This document shows positions 11,208 through 24,856 of a stretch of DNA of 64,000 nt, in pieces. The notes under the pieces were generated by a model. That model was not told the DNA's origin. It saw nothing but the letters and a program-made list of their open reading frames with translations, and did no database searches. A program made the translations under genes and the position numbers. This DNA comes from Nymphaea colorata (lineage: Eukaryota > Streptophyta > Magnoliopsida > Nymphaeales > Nymphaeaceae), in NCBI RefSeq assembly GCF_008831285.2, contig NC_045138.2, forward strand, positions 15,409,934 through 15,473,933, read 5' to 3'. The first letter of the stretch is position 1, and each line of letters opens with the position of its first letter.

Positions 11208-12863
11208 CCCCCGAATTTACCACCCCACCCCTGCGGTCGTGACAGAATGACCGGAACGACCTCGAATTCACAAAGTCACGAAAATGCCCCTCTCCCTCTC
11301 ACCGTCACGTTCCCTCTCCCCCCCTCCCTTTTGTTCGTCGAGTTCGAGGTGGTTTCTGTCATTCTGCTCATAGGGGCTTCCTCTTGTTCCTTTTCTTTTT
11401 AACTTTTTTTTACTTTTCCTCGATGTAAAAAAATATGGACTAGCAAGCAAGTAGTCTAGTCTGGTTGATGTATCTCTAATTGCAGACCGTTTAATGAATA
11501 GCATTAAGTAGTTTCATGCTAGAAAATATATCCGTATTTTTTCGAGAGAGAAAGAGTAAATGCTGCGAAATGATAGTGGTAAAAAAGAGATGAATGACAT
11601 GAGACGAGATGGTCTTTATTGAGTTGGCAGGACTCGGGAAATGGAGGTCTTTAATTTTTGCGATCGTTTGCGTGCGTGCGTGCACACACGCGCCGGTGTG
11701 AGTGGTTTACTGTTTTAAAAGAGAGACTAGTTAATGAGAGTGGTGTTTGAGAAGTAATTGTAGTCCTATTTGTTGCACCGACCACTGTATTTCTTTCTTT
11801 TTCTTTTATGAAGGCAAATGCCACAAGAAAGCTGAACATGGTGGAAGATAATAATGGCGAAGTCAGAGCCTGACCGGCCATGATTACTGCTATTTTTTGC
11901 GCGTCATGATTCTCTAGACATTAGGGTGTTGGCAGCGACAACTTTTCCTTTTTCTCCCTTTCGAGAGTGAGAGAGAGCGAGGATTGTATCTTTTCCCTCA
12001 AAAGTTCACGAGAGAGACAGGGCCCTTTTCGTTGTTCATGAACTGAAGCACTACTTCTTAATGCATGAAAGAAGAACAGGAAGTTGGGAAAATCATGAAG
12101 AGCCTTCTACATTACCCTTTGTTTTTCAACAAAACAAAGATTTAAGTTTCCTTTCCCCGTTTACCTTTCTCGTTAGGCAAAGAAACGACACTTTAAATAA
12201 TGATTAAACTTGGGCTTCTTTTGATGCTAGAGAAAAGGGAGATTTATAAGGAATCGACTTTTGGGTACACCATCAAATGCACTTACTTTTCTTTGCTTCA
12301 ATTCCATGAGGCTTTTAAGAAACTATGTTTTATTAAATCTGTGACAATTTTTGTATCTATGACAAGACAATACGACTTTTCTGTGAATAAGCTAGAGGGG
12401 TGCAATATTATTCATTCCATCTTGAAAACAATGTTCTTTTTTTTTTTAAAGTTGGATTGATCAAAAACCCAGTTTCGATGGTCATCTATACACACCTTAA
12501 CATCATTTTTAAAGAGTTTTTTAAAGGGCATTTTGACAGCAGGAATACATTATAAGTAAGAAAGATTATTGCAGATTCATAAAACACTAGTTCGAAGGTC
12601 TCTTCCCTTTAAATCTGCATAAAACATTAGTTGTAAAAATACAATTCATGCCAATGTTGTAAATATTCCATCTTGTGCTGCATCGGTTTTCTCACCAACA
12701 CGACGTATGGTTATCGTTCGGTATCGACCCATGTAAGATGAAGTTAGGCAGACCGTAGCAGCTATATATACTTCACCTTCAAGTCTATAAAGTTTAATCC
12801 CAACCTCAGCCACAAGGGCCAACTTTTACATGCAGAAAGATAAGTTAGAGAGGGAGAGGGAAA

Positions 12864-12898
<35 letters not shown>

Positions 12899-14360
12899 TC
12901 CAAATAGAGACAAGATATTCGCATCTCTCTCCCTCTACCAAACTGTCATTATTCACATGCCACCATGGAGTCCCAGAACTGTTATTTTAAATCTCCTTTC
13001 TTTCAACAGTTACCCGGAGAGAAAAAGAGAAAGACAGAGCTTCTTTTTTTACAGTACTTAAAAGAGAGAGAGAGAGAGAGGGAGGTTGAATGGGAGTGAT
13101 TACCTTCAGTTCAAGTTCAGAGGCCATTGAAGGGGAAGAAGAACAATCGATGGGGCACAATGAATGCTTCTTGTTTTTCAGTCATGACAAACGCTCAGCC
13201 ACTTTCAATTCCTCTTGTTGTAAAGCTGCAATTACTAGCCATCAACCTGCAATCAATTCACCTTTACATAGTGCCCTTCCCAAACACAGCATGACAAAAT
13301 TTATGGGGATATTGATTTCCTTATTTACTGCCTCCTGTTTTTTTAATTTCAACAGTATGACTACGTACCATATTTGTCCTATGTTGGCTATATATATATA
13401 TATATATATCCGGCAAGCTAATAGATTCCTGCATTTATTTGCCTTCACCTTTTGATTCACAATCGATGCTTTAAAAAATTCATATACCGCTCATGAATAA
13501 AAAAAAGTACAGAATATGATTTTTGTTTAAAAATAATGGAAATCTAATGCCGATATCCCATTTATTAGTACCGAAAGCTAAGGTCATCAATTCTTAAAAC
13601 CTTGTAAAAAAAAAAATTGCATAAACTTAGAGCTCAAACTTGTCCAGGTTTGAGAGAAGTACTTAAACAGATGGAGCTTGGTTTTAGAATTATATCAGAT
13701 AATAGTACATGGTTCAGTAGTTCAATTATTGAAACAAAGTTGTGCTATAAATTCCTAGCGAAAGGCTCAATAACGAAAGGTCCACTCTAGAATAGTGCTT
13801 AACCTTTGCTTTCCGTAAGACGTAGGAAGGAGGACTTAGTGGAAATCAAAAGATTGGAGAGTGATGTCAACCATGTCGACATTATTAGCGAGATAGCTTG
13901 TATGGCTAAACATTTTGGAGCTTTTGCTTTGATATCATCGAAAGTTGGATAAGTATGGTTTGAATAAAACGGAGTGCACAACAAATCTGATTGCAAACAA
14001 TTCCTTGCTGAAATTGTGTTGTTCTCTTAGTGGGCTCCTCCAAAAAGTTTTCCCCTATTACAAGGAAGAAAATGACATTATAGGAAGCAGAAATAGAAGA
14101 AAAATACGTCTTTCATCAAAATCATGACCTCATGTGTTTGATAACAATAACATTAATCTATTAATTTTAAACCATATGTTTCGAAAGCATAAATTCCAAA
14201 AAAATTATGGTTTTTTTTTTCCCTCAAGAAACATGGTGTGATTATGAATTTCATGATAAGAAAACAATTTTTTGTTCTAGAAATCAGTTTGATTCCTTGG
14301 CAAAGCCAATTATGCCGAAGAAATTGGGAAGTGTGGATGGTTTCTTTGTTTTGTGAGAAC
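11208..14360. other. intergenic, microsatellite-bearing
   Basis: No gene supported. Contains an alternating purine-pyrimidine patch (gtgcgtgcgtgcacacacgcg, about 11669-11690), a compound (AT)n(GA)n repeat at 12866-12898, a GA run at 13062-13082 and an AT run at 13390-13409. Confidence 0.5.
12866..12898. repeat. compound microsatellite (AT)n(GA)n
   Basis: An AT run (about 12866-12878) passes straight into a GA run (12879-12898). The same junction type recurs at 22816, 29249 and 63819. Confidence 0.85.
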
Positions 14361-14371
14361 TTAGGAGCGAA

Positions 14372-14987
14372 CTTTCCTTGGGCCCTTTAACAGAAAAGGT
14401 CAAGTCATAAAATGTTTCAAATCACTTTTATGAGGTAAAGAAGTCTCCACTGTCAATCTTGATGAGAAGGCTATTATCATTATTAAATTGAATATGACCA
14501 AGGAGGTTGTATTGATTAGATCAAGTATACTTCATCTCTTTCCCCTTAGTAACAATAAAATAATGTACAGGTAAGTCTCATCAAGTACTGTGAGGCATGT
14601 GAGACCCACCAACTTCAGAATACTTTTATAGAGGTGACTTAAATACTCAATTCCAATACAAGATAAATGATCTTCTCTATGAGCTTTCCTTGGGCCTTTT
14701 TTCAAAAAGATCAAATCATATAATGCACCAAACCAAATCATTCTTATGGAGGCAATTAGAGATGTCCCCTAATTGTCAATCTTGATGAAAAGGCTATCCA
14801 TTGTCCAATATTTGTTCTCATCATTATTATCATTATTATGATCAATAATCACACAAAATTTTTTGATTAAAGAGGTTACATGTATACTTGTTCTCTTCTG
14901 GTAACAATAAAGTAATGTAAATGAGTTCATCAAGCACTGTGAGGCGTGTGAGGCGTACCAAGTGTCCAATATTTTTATAAATATTAT
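14372..14987. repeat. direct duplication of a block of about 0.3 kb
   Basis: Copy A spans about 14372-14640 and copy B about 14684-14987. Both begin CTTTCCTTGGGCC and then share, in order, aaaaggtcaagtcata/aaaagatcaaatcata, gtcaatcttgatga(g/a)aaggctat, gtaacaataaa(a/g)taatgta, catcaag(t/c)actgtgaggc(a/g)tgtgag and aata(c/t)tttttata-like ends. Copy B carries a few extra blocks. Neither copy has a meaningful reading frame. Confidence 0.7.
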
Positions 14988-14999
14988 GCATGGTAGAAG

Positions 15000-17900
15000 A
15001 ACCATGAGTTACCGACAGGGGCGGTTGAACAACCCACAATATAATTCTGGTTCTTGCATGGCTCCCGAGCAGAACCTGATAATTTTCGTGTGAGTTAAGC
15101 GGCCTGTTTCTGGATATAAAGAGCGTTGATTGCCATCTAAGAAACAATGTCCCCTTCCCAAAATGCTACATGGTTTTGATTAATGTCGTCTAGGAGTAGT
15201 TTTCCATTACCTAGTGCTGGTGTTTGGAGTTTTGGGGACATTTCTGTGATCTTGTCTGGATGTCTGGATGTGGAATCACATACTTCTTTTCTGGTGTACG
15301 GGCGGGCGACACATCATTTTCGTGCCACCAGCACGGAACAGCTATGCTATGCCACTTGGGACGTATCACTTCCATTGTTGAAGATAATTTTTTTTTTTAA
15401 GGGTAAGTGCTTCATTCCACCGCCCATAACAGAAGCCATTGTTGCACTCTGTGCCTGTCCCTTTATGTTCCGAGAGAATGCTTTAAGGCTTTTTACAGTC
15501 CTGAGGTAGAATACACTGGACGTGACAGTAACCACTCCAAGATTCAAATAAAAGTCCATAAAAGAGGTGGACCACCTTGCCGGCCAGTACATTACGACCC
15601 CTTGAGGTACCCCTTGAGGTAAAAAGGATTTTTAACTTGAAATACCTAAAATCTTTGTGTTCTCTCTCTCACTTTCTCTTTCTGCTATTTGCTCAATTGA
15701 TTGCTAAACTGGCTTCGTTTTTAGCCTGATCATGATGTAAGAAAAGAGAGAGTAATGCACGCATCCAGTTAACAATTTGTAGATGAAGAGCCATGTAATC
15801 TCTTAAAAAATTGAATACAAGATACCGAGTTAATTAATCTAAACAATCACAGCTCCATGAATGTATATTTCTGAGATGTAAGTGCAAAATCGGCGCTCCA
15901 CCTTGGAGGAAACCACATTCCTTCACTTACTATGCATGTGAACTGAGAATGCATATGGCAAATGAAACAAAAAAAGAAAATGTTTATAATAGAGGTACTT
16001 CTCTGCAAGAGATAATCGCTTTGATCTTTCCTTGCCACCAACCGCATCGAAAGAGCTCACATCATATCAAAGGACCACTGCTGAAAGGCACAAACCCTCA
16101 AGTGGATCAGCTGTCGATGGATGAAGAAGACGATGCACCCGATCCATGCCAATGGCTTTTTCTCCTTGAGTGAGAGATGGGACTACTCTCAGTAGGTGGG
16201 ATGCATCGGCACTCTCTGTTTTGGATGCATTGTAGCTCCTCTTTATGTAGTAGGACCTAAACTACTCTCCCCTGTTCGTCTCTTATGATGGCCCTGTTAA
16301 TACCGATCAGATTGCATTTGATAGAATATTTGAGCCAGAAACTGGCTCGCCTTTCGTTTTCTCATTCATAAACTCCATCTGTTCATCGATGTGACTTCTT
16401 TCCTGCTTTTGTTGTGTATTGAAGGTAGTGTCATACACGTTCGATGTTGGTAAACTTAGTCGCCTCATTTTCTTTTGGTGGTTAACATAAAAAGCAGTTG
16501 CTCTTATAAGAAATTGCTAATAATAACTGCTCCCCATTTCTTTATTATTGCTTAATCCTAACACTTGAGTACAAAAATAGAAAAATGTAGCAGTTCTCTT
16601 TCAATCATTGAAGGAAAAAAATGTCAAAACCGAAAGAGAAATCAAACCCAACTGGCTCAAAGCGTGTAAATCGAGTTACCTTTTGTGTATATCCAGATTG
16701 GTATTCAAAGCCCCACTTTGAATTGAAGTTTTATTATGAATCCAAATTGATTTCGATGGTTGGATCTAAATATGATTACACCTACGATGTTCTCACATCC
16801 CTACCCATTTAATTGCCAGTTTCTTGAGAATGTAAGTTTTCATCACAAACATCTAAAAGTTTTGGGCATCTAGATTTATATTCCCACTTTCATAAATCCC
16901 CAATGTTTCTTCCTTCTCTTCCTCTTTTATTTTTTTGCAGCATTGGATGCTGGGTATGGGGCCATCGGCCCTTCTTGGCTGCATACATTTGTGTAGATGC
17001 AGGAAGTGGGGTTTCCTAAAATAAGGCTGACAATGACCAACTAAAATCCATAACAATTGTACATGTGAGGAATCCCATCATGATCTAAGGTAGTTTTCTT
17101 GACATATCATCTTGAAAGCAATAGCATATAGAAGAAACCAAAAAACAAAATGGGTTGTAGACAAAATGGATCAAAGTGATGTACAAACACTAGGAAATGA
17201 AGATTTACTGCATAAAGGAAAAATGTCAACAATCAAAAGTTTCCTTTAAAATATTCGTGGCAATTAGATTTGGAGCCTTTAAGCCTACTTTTTGCATATG
17301 ATTTTAAAAGGGAAGCAAATTTTCTTATAAAAATTGTCAAAGCTACATGGGGGCCGATGTGGGCAGTCATCAAACTAACATTATGATGACTTAAAAATGC
17401 AGAAATATCCAGGTCTGATAAGGTGAGTGAAGTAAGTGAGTTAACTTTTTTTCTTCATATTTTAAAAAGCGAAGGCATGAAACGGATGGCCAGGGTACAG
17501 TGAATGGGATGGAAATTTCATCTACCAAATACACTGTTGAAATTTATCTCTAGACTATTACACCCAAATCCTCACTAAAATGTTTGTTTTATGAAGACTT
17601 TGGTCCTTTGGTGGCCACAGGCAAAGAGTCGCTTTCCTGTTTGAGTTTGCTTTGTTGTTCAAATACGGTGCAGATGAGGGTAAGTGACAACTCCTCTTTG
17701 GTAGCAGAGGCATCTAATGGCGGCTGCGAAACTAACAAAAATAACGTGAGCAAGCACAACGAAGACACAGTGAATCGGGCCCTCACGTCAATGGGTCGGT
17801 AAGATCTGATCAAGCATGGGTTAGAAACAGATGAAAGAAATGAGATTTCATTTTCCTTTTTTGAGTATCAGGCAGTGGTAGGACCTCAGGCGAGAACCTT

Positions 17901-18690
17901 CCCGGAAAATATGACGTGAAAATACTGACTACTAGAAAAGGCTGATAAATGCATCTGAAAGATTAATAAAGAGTCGTGCCTGCTGTGGAGCTATCAACAT
18001 GCATTTTTGTGAACGTATTCCTCCGCAGATTATAAATGTCCCGTCTGGTGTTGCTGCAGGAAATAGACAATAGAATAGGCACCTCTGATAAATTCATCAA
18101 TGGGCAGAAGAAGACGAAGGGGTTTGATTGCACATCTCCTGCGCTTACACTTTCTTCTCTATTCCAGAACACTTTGACTGTGGATTCAAATGCACAACTT
18201 GGCAAAAAGCTTTTTAAAATGCGATCAGAAATGATACTTTTGTCGATTTTTTTTTTGCCCTCAGAGCTGGAAAGGCTGCGCTGGGCCGACCCACCAATAA
18301 ATTAAGATGGCTTTTACTTCTGTCCCTGTCGGCCTCATCTAGGGCAATTTTGGTGGTAAGTTTGACTGAGAATCCTAAGGAAATAAGATGGCAGTAACCT
18401 AACAGTTTGGGCGCTGTTTGATTGATGGCACAAGTTTTGCATTGGACAGTTTTTGTCTCATTCACTCAAGGAAGAAAAAATTGCCTCAATCTTAAAAAGG
18501 AAACGAAATGGCTGTAAAAGTTTGCCATGATAAGAATTTAGCTGTGTTCGTTGGGACTGAAGAGAATGAGCGACACAAATGACATTTTTTCTGCAAAAGA
18601 TTACTGAAATGGAAAGATTTTTGCCTTCAATGGAAAATGAACATAGAAGGCTAAAGCAATGAGGTGAGTTCGTTCTAGTTTCTAGATGGG
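15000..18690. other. intergenic region without a supportable gene
   Basis: Frames at 15183-15622, 15949-16173, 16621-16812, 17584-17802 and 18036-18305 were read. None shows a known domain, convincing splice context or a promoter. Nothing further is supported. Confidence 0.45.
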
Positions 18691-18691
18691 G

Positions 18692-18850
18692 GTGTTTGAC
18701 AACAGGAACACTGATGCAGAGTTCGTTCTAAAGATTTGTATTGTGTTTGTATTGTAGCAGATTGATAGCATTTTATAAACCTACCCCAATCTTCGAAACA
18801 TATCTATAAAATGCTGTGTTGGTGTTCCTATTGCTAAATGGCCGCTTAAG
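18692..18850. mobile_element. MITE-like element, about 155 bp, same family as 6126-6237
   Basis: The left end reads GTGTTTGACAACAGGAACAC; the reverse complement of the right end contains TTTAGCAATAGGAACACC. The motif TTTG(G/A)CAACAGG(G/A)ACAC is shared with the element at 6126. The core is AT-rich and non-coding. Confidence 0.5.
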
Positions 18851-19189
18851 GAAATGATTAACGTATATTTTTAATGATTTAAAGAAGCTGGTAGGAATCA
18901 GGCTTGATCATGCTTGTTTGAGATACGTTGCCGAAACTGCAGCTCTCAGATTTATTGTTTATAAATTATAAGAAAGTTAATCCGCACACGAATATAATCT
19001 TTCGTGCTCAAATTTTGGAATAAAATGTTTGAGAATTAAAGAAAAGAAGTTCTACTTGGTTGAACTGCTTGGTTTATAAGTGGAGAACTTAATGGTTAAT
19101 TAGTACATGGTTTTTTGAATTTTGACATGGTGGATTTTAACTCATTATGTATTTAGCTTAATCCGGGATCTTTTATTGAGGATGTAAAT

Positions 19190-20640
19190 GGATCAGATTT
19201 CGATCTGGATCCTAGCATAATCACATAACCTTAAACCAAGTCGGGCAATCCACATATTCTGGACTTTGGAACAGATTTGGTAGTGTTCCCCATACATTTC
19301 CTCATCTTTCTTCACTGGATCGTATTTATATTTGAAATTGGATACAGTATTATGTTTAAAACTGTACATAAGTTCAATACTTATGGTCTCTAGTTCTGAT
19401 TCAAATTCAAATTCGGACTCGCTGCACATTTTTCTGAACAGATCCGGAACGACTACCAAGACCCAGCCCATATCAATGCTTGCTAGTGGATTAGATCTTG
19501 CCAATCGTGATGCCAAGATCCATTTCCACGTAAATGGGTTTGAGACAGAGCGGTTTAGACTTTATCATGTATATTATATATCCAAATCATATTGAAAATC
19601 AGTTGGATTCAGATTCAGGGACGCCAAATCTGGATCCAATTCTGTTTGTTTTTTTGTGGAACCCAAACCAGGTCTAGGAGAAAACAGATATTGTCTTCAA
19701 ATCCAGGATGTCCCAAGGGACAAAATTTAGAAGCTTCATGTGAGGAACGGCACAGAATCTTGTTGCACTGAGTTCCATGCCACGTTCATCTGACGGGACC
19801 CGGATTCATGAATTAAACCACATTTACTATTTCTCATCATGATATAAAATTGAACGACTAGCTAATTCATTATTATATCCTAATTCACATTAATATCCTC
19901 GCATGGTGCGCTACGGCGGCCACAAATCTAGAGTCAGCGCTCTTTTGAGGCCAAAAAGATCGAGTCTGATTTGATCCAAATCATGAATCCAGATCTGAAT
20001 TCAAGAAGCTGTTGGAATTCAAATGGCTGGACTATGCATTGGTACTCCTTATAAACATTGTAAAGCACCAGTGCAGTATTGGCCAAAGGAAAGGGCTATT
20101 ATTAATTTGCTGTTTGTACTTAGCCTCTTAGAGGGTGTTTGACTACAACTTTATTCAATGAAACATGATGTAGTTATAGATATTATTTCTAGAATGAACA
20201 ATCAAATATTAGATGTATTTACATTATATCTCTTTAAACAACAATAACTTTAAAATCACATGTTATAGAAACATGCATGATGAGAACACAATGTTCTCCT
20301 TGCCAAACTGCCTCCAGGGAGCACAAAGTAACAAAAATTAGGTCGTAGTTTCCACCCAGTTACTCCAGTTGTTTCCCTAGTTGTTTGATTCGCAAACTTA
20401 TATGTTCTGGAACACTCTGTCGATGACAAGCAACTTGAAGTGTGTATATATATATATATATATATATCCATGAATTGAGATTAAAAATTGTTCAGTTGAT
20501 AATAATAATAATTTACAGAGTTGATGCATTCAAGTGGAGGTCAGATCAGTACAGTCCATGGGTAGACCTGACCTGGATTCCACCCTATATGGTGCTGGAT
20601 CCTGTTAGACTGACCCAGATCCAGTTCCGTATACAGTGGA
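19190..20640. mobile_element. degraded repeat tract rich in GGATCCAGAT-like words
   Basis: The words GGATCC, GATCCAG and CCAGATCC and their variants recur (for example near 19195, 19632, 19989 and 20596-20622), along with small AT-rich blocks. This looks like overlapping remnants of one or more dispersed transposons. No transposase or reverse-transcriptase frame remains. A further MITE-like segment, with ends gtgtttgactacaac and aacaatcaaatatt, lies at about 20133-20210. Confidence 0.35.
20447..20468. repeat. (TA)n microsatellite
   Basis: An uninterrupted TA run of about 11 units, in non-coding sequence. Confidence 0.85.
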
Positions 20641-21958
20641 CAGCCATGAGATTAAATTATAGGCAAAATTCACAAATATTTGGTCGGCCATTAGCATAAT
20701 TACACATAGAGGCCTAACATTCTAAAATTTTACGAATACTGCATGGGCTTTTAAATGGTTTTCGTACACTTTTCTCATATTACCCAAGCTGGAATTGTCG
20801 CCGTTGAATCTTGCTTCTTGGTTTATTTTTAATGCAGTTACTTTAATATCCCTCGTTCAATAATGTGTACTTGATTTTGAGCCAACTTCATTTCGGGGAG
20901 ATATTTGGAAGAGGTTGAAGCTCTTTCGGTCATCGAGTTGTTTTGAAACTTAGGTGGAGAGTGATACATCAGTCAACTAGAGTGCCGCACATCTACCATT
21001 TGCAGTGCTCATGGAAATCAAACTTAGTGAGCGTGATTCTTGCTAACGGGACTCGACTAATATGGTTAAAGAGTTTACTGAGAGAGAGAGAGAGCCGATA
21101 AAATAAAAATTCATGAAATGAAAGAGAAACAAGAGAGGAAGTAAGAAAGAATTAAGATGTAAATTGGCGAGTATATAAATTCCGTGGATTCTTCGATTTA
21201 GTGATTCATTTGAAATAAGTTGTAAATCGATAAAAAGTTATTATTGTACTTGTTTTATCATAAGTTTAAAACTCTAATATACTTACGAAAAAAGAAAGGA
21301 CAGCCACTGAATCAAATCAATTTGCTACCACCAATTCAGATTGATTTTTATATTATTGCATACAAGTGGATGGGAGGTTGGTGGTCAGAAATATAAAGCA
21401 AGGCCCAAATTATCAGAGTCGGCCCGTAATTATTTTTAAAGATATTTTAATAAAATTTTGTTTTCCAATATTTTGATACATGTTTCCATTGATTTTTTTA
21501 AATTGAGTTTTTTTGGCTCATTGGCAAAAGATTCATCTTAGTTACTTATCGTTATCATAACCCTTACTTTTTTCATCCTCAAGATAAGAAATTTACGATA
21601 GCGAGAAATGCCATACCCATATATGACGGGGTAGTAGTGCCTCTGCAAATATTGTTGTTTGGATCGTAGTTGCCTTTGTTTTGGATCTTGTCAGCCAAAC
21701 TCAGACCCGGTTCCATTATGAGCTGACAGCTTGAGGAGTACGGTTTTGGACATTGTCATACTTTCGAGAAAGATCCGACCCAGGTCCAACATGCAGCATC
21801 CAAAATGAATCTGGACATGGGACAAGGAGTCCAGCGGTGGTCTGACCCCGACCTGGACTCTGGCTGAGCTTTAATCAGGTGGCACGAAGAAGAAAGTTCT
21901 GCACCAACAAAACTATGACGCCTCGATAATTCGTATTTTTTACAAATAATCAGGGGAG

Positions 21959-22030
21959 GGGGGCAATAGCCCGAAGGAGTAGTAGGTCAAGTAGGCACGT
22001 CATCGGTTCAATTCTCGTAAATATTATTCC
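21959..22030 (+). repeat. possible tRNA-like (SINE-head) remnant
   Basis: The block has TAGCCCGAAGGAGTAG, then TAGGTCAAGTAGG, and then GGTTCAATTCTCG. The last resembles a pol III B box (GGTTCRANYCC) at a fitting distance. The arms do not fold into a clear tRNA and no tail or target duplication is evident, so this is weak. Confidence 0.15.
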
Positions 22031-22164
22031 CTTAGACTTTAAACAGTGAGATCACGATACTTTATTTGACAGGTATCTACCATATCCACTCAAGTCTCAA
22101 TGCGGTCCAGTAGTATTTCCTGTCGCAAGAAAACTTTGTTTGGATTTCACATACAGTTATGGGA

Positions 22165-22312
22165 GCCCATCCTTGGAGCGTCACTTCATAATCGAGTTAA
22201 GTGAGTCAAGCTCGAGCCTGACTTTGTATAATCGAGTCGAGCTCGAGCTTGTGTTAGGCAGCTCGACTCCAGTTCGAGTCAAACTCGACTCGGCTCGTGT
22301 GCAGCCCTACAT
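22165..22312. mobile_element. GAGCTCGA-rich transposon remnant
   Basis: Dense repeats of TCGAG, GAGCTCGAG and ACTCGA end in GGCTCGTGTGCAGCCCTA. The reverse complement, TAGGGCTGCACACGAGCC, is a familiar terminus of a widespread class of short plant DNA-transposon derivatives, often assigned to hAT. A similar word set lies at about 60275-60420. No coding part remains. Confidence 0.45.
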
Positions 22313-22812
22313 ACAGTGCTGCATGTGTCTCAAGTTTGGCATAAATAAAGTTGGCATTAAGTATCTTACAAGGTGAATAAACGTTCAACATTTGCGGAAT
22401 TAAACAAAACGAGCGCCTTGTGCAAAGAAATGCTGTTACGAGAAGCTGGTTTTTTCAATTAATTTACATATACGTTTCCTTTTATTTCTTGAAATGCTGA
22501 AATTGACCGTTCGCTGTGTGGGCAGCCTGGCGGATTCCTGTTCAATTTCCGATATTGATGACAGCAGGTAAAACATTCGAAGTATCGTAATCAGTGAATA
22601 AGTATGCCAAATTTTATATAGTCACATGGATACTGGCATGGGTACGGGGATATTGATATACACACGATAATTTTAAAAATTTATATGCACTTAAAAATCC
22701 CACTTAAAAATCCCACAAAGTTTACAATTCCAGATGAATTATGCAAAATGTCTTGCCATATGACCCTTCCAAACTTCCAAGCTGTTTTAAATTTATTTTG
22801 GTATGTTCAAAG

Positions 22813-22815
<3 letters not shown>

Positions 22816-22867
<52 letters not shown>
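22816..22867. repeat. compound microsatellite (AT)n(GA)n
   Basis: About 16 AT units run directly into about 9 GA units. It has the same polarity as the tract at 12866. Confidence 0.9.
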
Positions 22868-23199
22868 TGATGTGGGGCTTGACAACTCATGTGCCTGACA
22901 TGGTAGAACTTCGCTGATGCATAAGCGTACACAGAAATAAATGTGGGTAGTAAAGTTCTTAAAGTGGCGCTTAAACTGTTGCAGATTCACCAGATGTTGG
23001 TGAAACTAGTTTCCTTCGATCAGTGGCAGATCAAACATGGTCTTGATTCCACAAGTAAAAGCATCTTCCTACTTGCAGTAACTTGGGAGTGCATAAACAA
23101 AGTTAATGGAAAAGAGCACTTGAATTTTGAAGGGCTAAGAGCAATTCAAGACTCATATAGCACTGATTGGATGCAAATTAATTTCGATTAAAGAGACTT

Positions 23200-24856
23200 T
23201 TAAGAGCTTGCCGGTTGAATATCCAAGAAAAATCGGAGAAAAACACCCGCAAGTTCAAAAGCAAGGCGATAGAGCTACTGGTCCTGCTAGTTTATCGGAA
23301 GGCAATGAAGAATATTTCGTTTTTAGCTAATAAATGTGATGCAAATAAAATAATTTTTAAATAACTATTTATGGTCTCCACTAGGCAGAGAAGTGTTGAA
23401 GGCAGGTTGACGCATTATGCTGGTAAGTTGTCGCATTTGCTCTGATTATATCACAGAAGTCATATTTTTATTTCATGAAGGCGATGGGGAAGCTGTGTAC
23501 TGTAGCAGAGCAGTTGGAGCTCTTAATGGCAACCTCCTCTTATACTTTTAGCTATTACTCGATCATCTAAGAGTTAATCTAGATTCCCCTATGAAGGCAT
23601 TTATTTTTAGATAGTGTTTGTACCGAATCTGCCATATGAGGTACCAAATGAAGTCCAATTGAATTAGTTTATATCAAATATAGTTTTCCGGTTTTAAACT
23701 GTATCGACACAGTTGTGTTTTTAACACATTTTTTCTTAGAAAAAAGAAATGCTTTTTATGTGGCTATGGTTTATATGCATGATGCGATAGTACAGAGACA
23801 TATAAAGTAAAAAAAAAATGGGGTTAAAAAGATAAAAGCATGCAGTGATTGTTAATTTGCCGTCAGATTTTCATAGTTTCTAACTTTTTTTTTTCTCTAC
23901 ATTGGCCAAAACTAAGAAAATAGAATATTGTTCCGAGGTCCCGAGCACAAAAACAATTTGTTTACGATTCAAGAGAGACCAAAACACTTTGGACAACAAA
24001 CAGTTCCGAATTCCGATGTTTTTTTTTCATGGAAATGGCTTTCCACACGGATGTGCATGAGATTGACAGTTCCTACATTGAATTAAATTATCAGCCATTC
24101 TCTCTCCTTCCCCTTCAAGTTTAATAATAAACATTTAATAGAAATAGAAACTTGTTCAAGTAAAATTAATAGTGCTAGAACGAAGTTAGAAGAGATTGAG
24201 AGAGAGATTGTGCTACCAAATTTCATTACATGATCAACTCACAGCATGGTTGATTTTTTATGTTTTTTGAAGCCTTGAAAAGTTTGATCTACAACTTGGG
24301 CTTGAAGGATTTTCTTTTGAATGCATAAATTCATACAATCCTATCTCAGATATATATGTGTATGCAATTAAAGTACTTACTAAAACTCGTGAGAGAAATA
24401 ACTCAACCAGAATTTATACAGCGAGGAACCAACCAGTGGAGGCATGTGGAGACAAAAATGACAACTTAACAGTCCATTACCCAATATGCATGCTCCAGAT
24501 ATTGTTTAATGGAAGCTTCTCAGTTCATCTGCCGCATCCGAGGACCCACTGCCTGCCAATCCCCAGAAATGCCAACAACCAAGCTTAAGTTTGAGCGCAC
24601 GCGGCGTGTGCATGTGTGTGTGTTTCTGTCTCTTGTGTGTGTGAATGCGCGCGCGCGCCACCAACCATTCATTCAAAAATCAACCCAGTGAAAGTTGCAG
24701 AACTCCATGGCGAGCAAACGGGAGAGACAGAGAGCGAAGCAGATTAATGCTATAGAGATAGACAGAGGGAGAGTCTTGCAACAAACCTCGCGTTTTTTAG
24801 GCATTCATCTAAAAAACTAATGATGTACAAACAACAATATCAATCTTCAAAAGTTT
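23200..24856. other. intergenic, downstream of the minus-strand OVATE gene
   Basis: No gene supported. A patch at 24597-24660 alternates GT and GC dinucleotides (gtgtgtgtg, gcgcgcgcgc), which favours Z-DNA. The 3' untranslated part of the OVATE gene at 24857-25915 must end in here. Confidence 0.4.
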
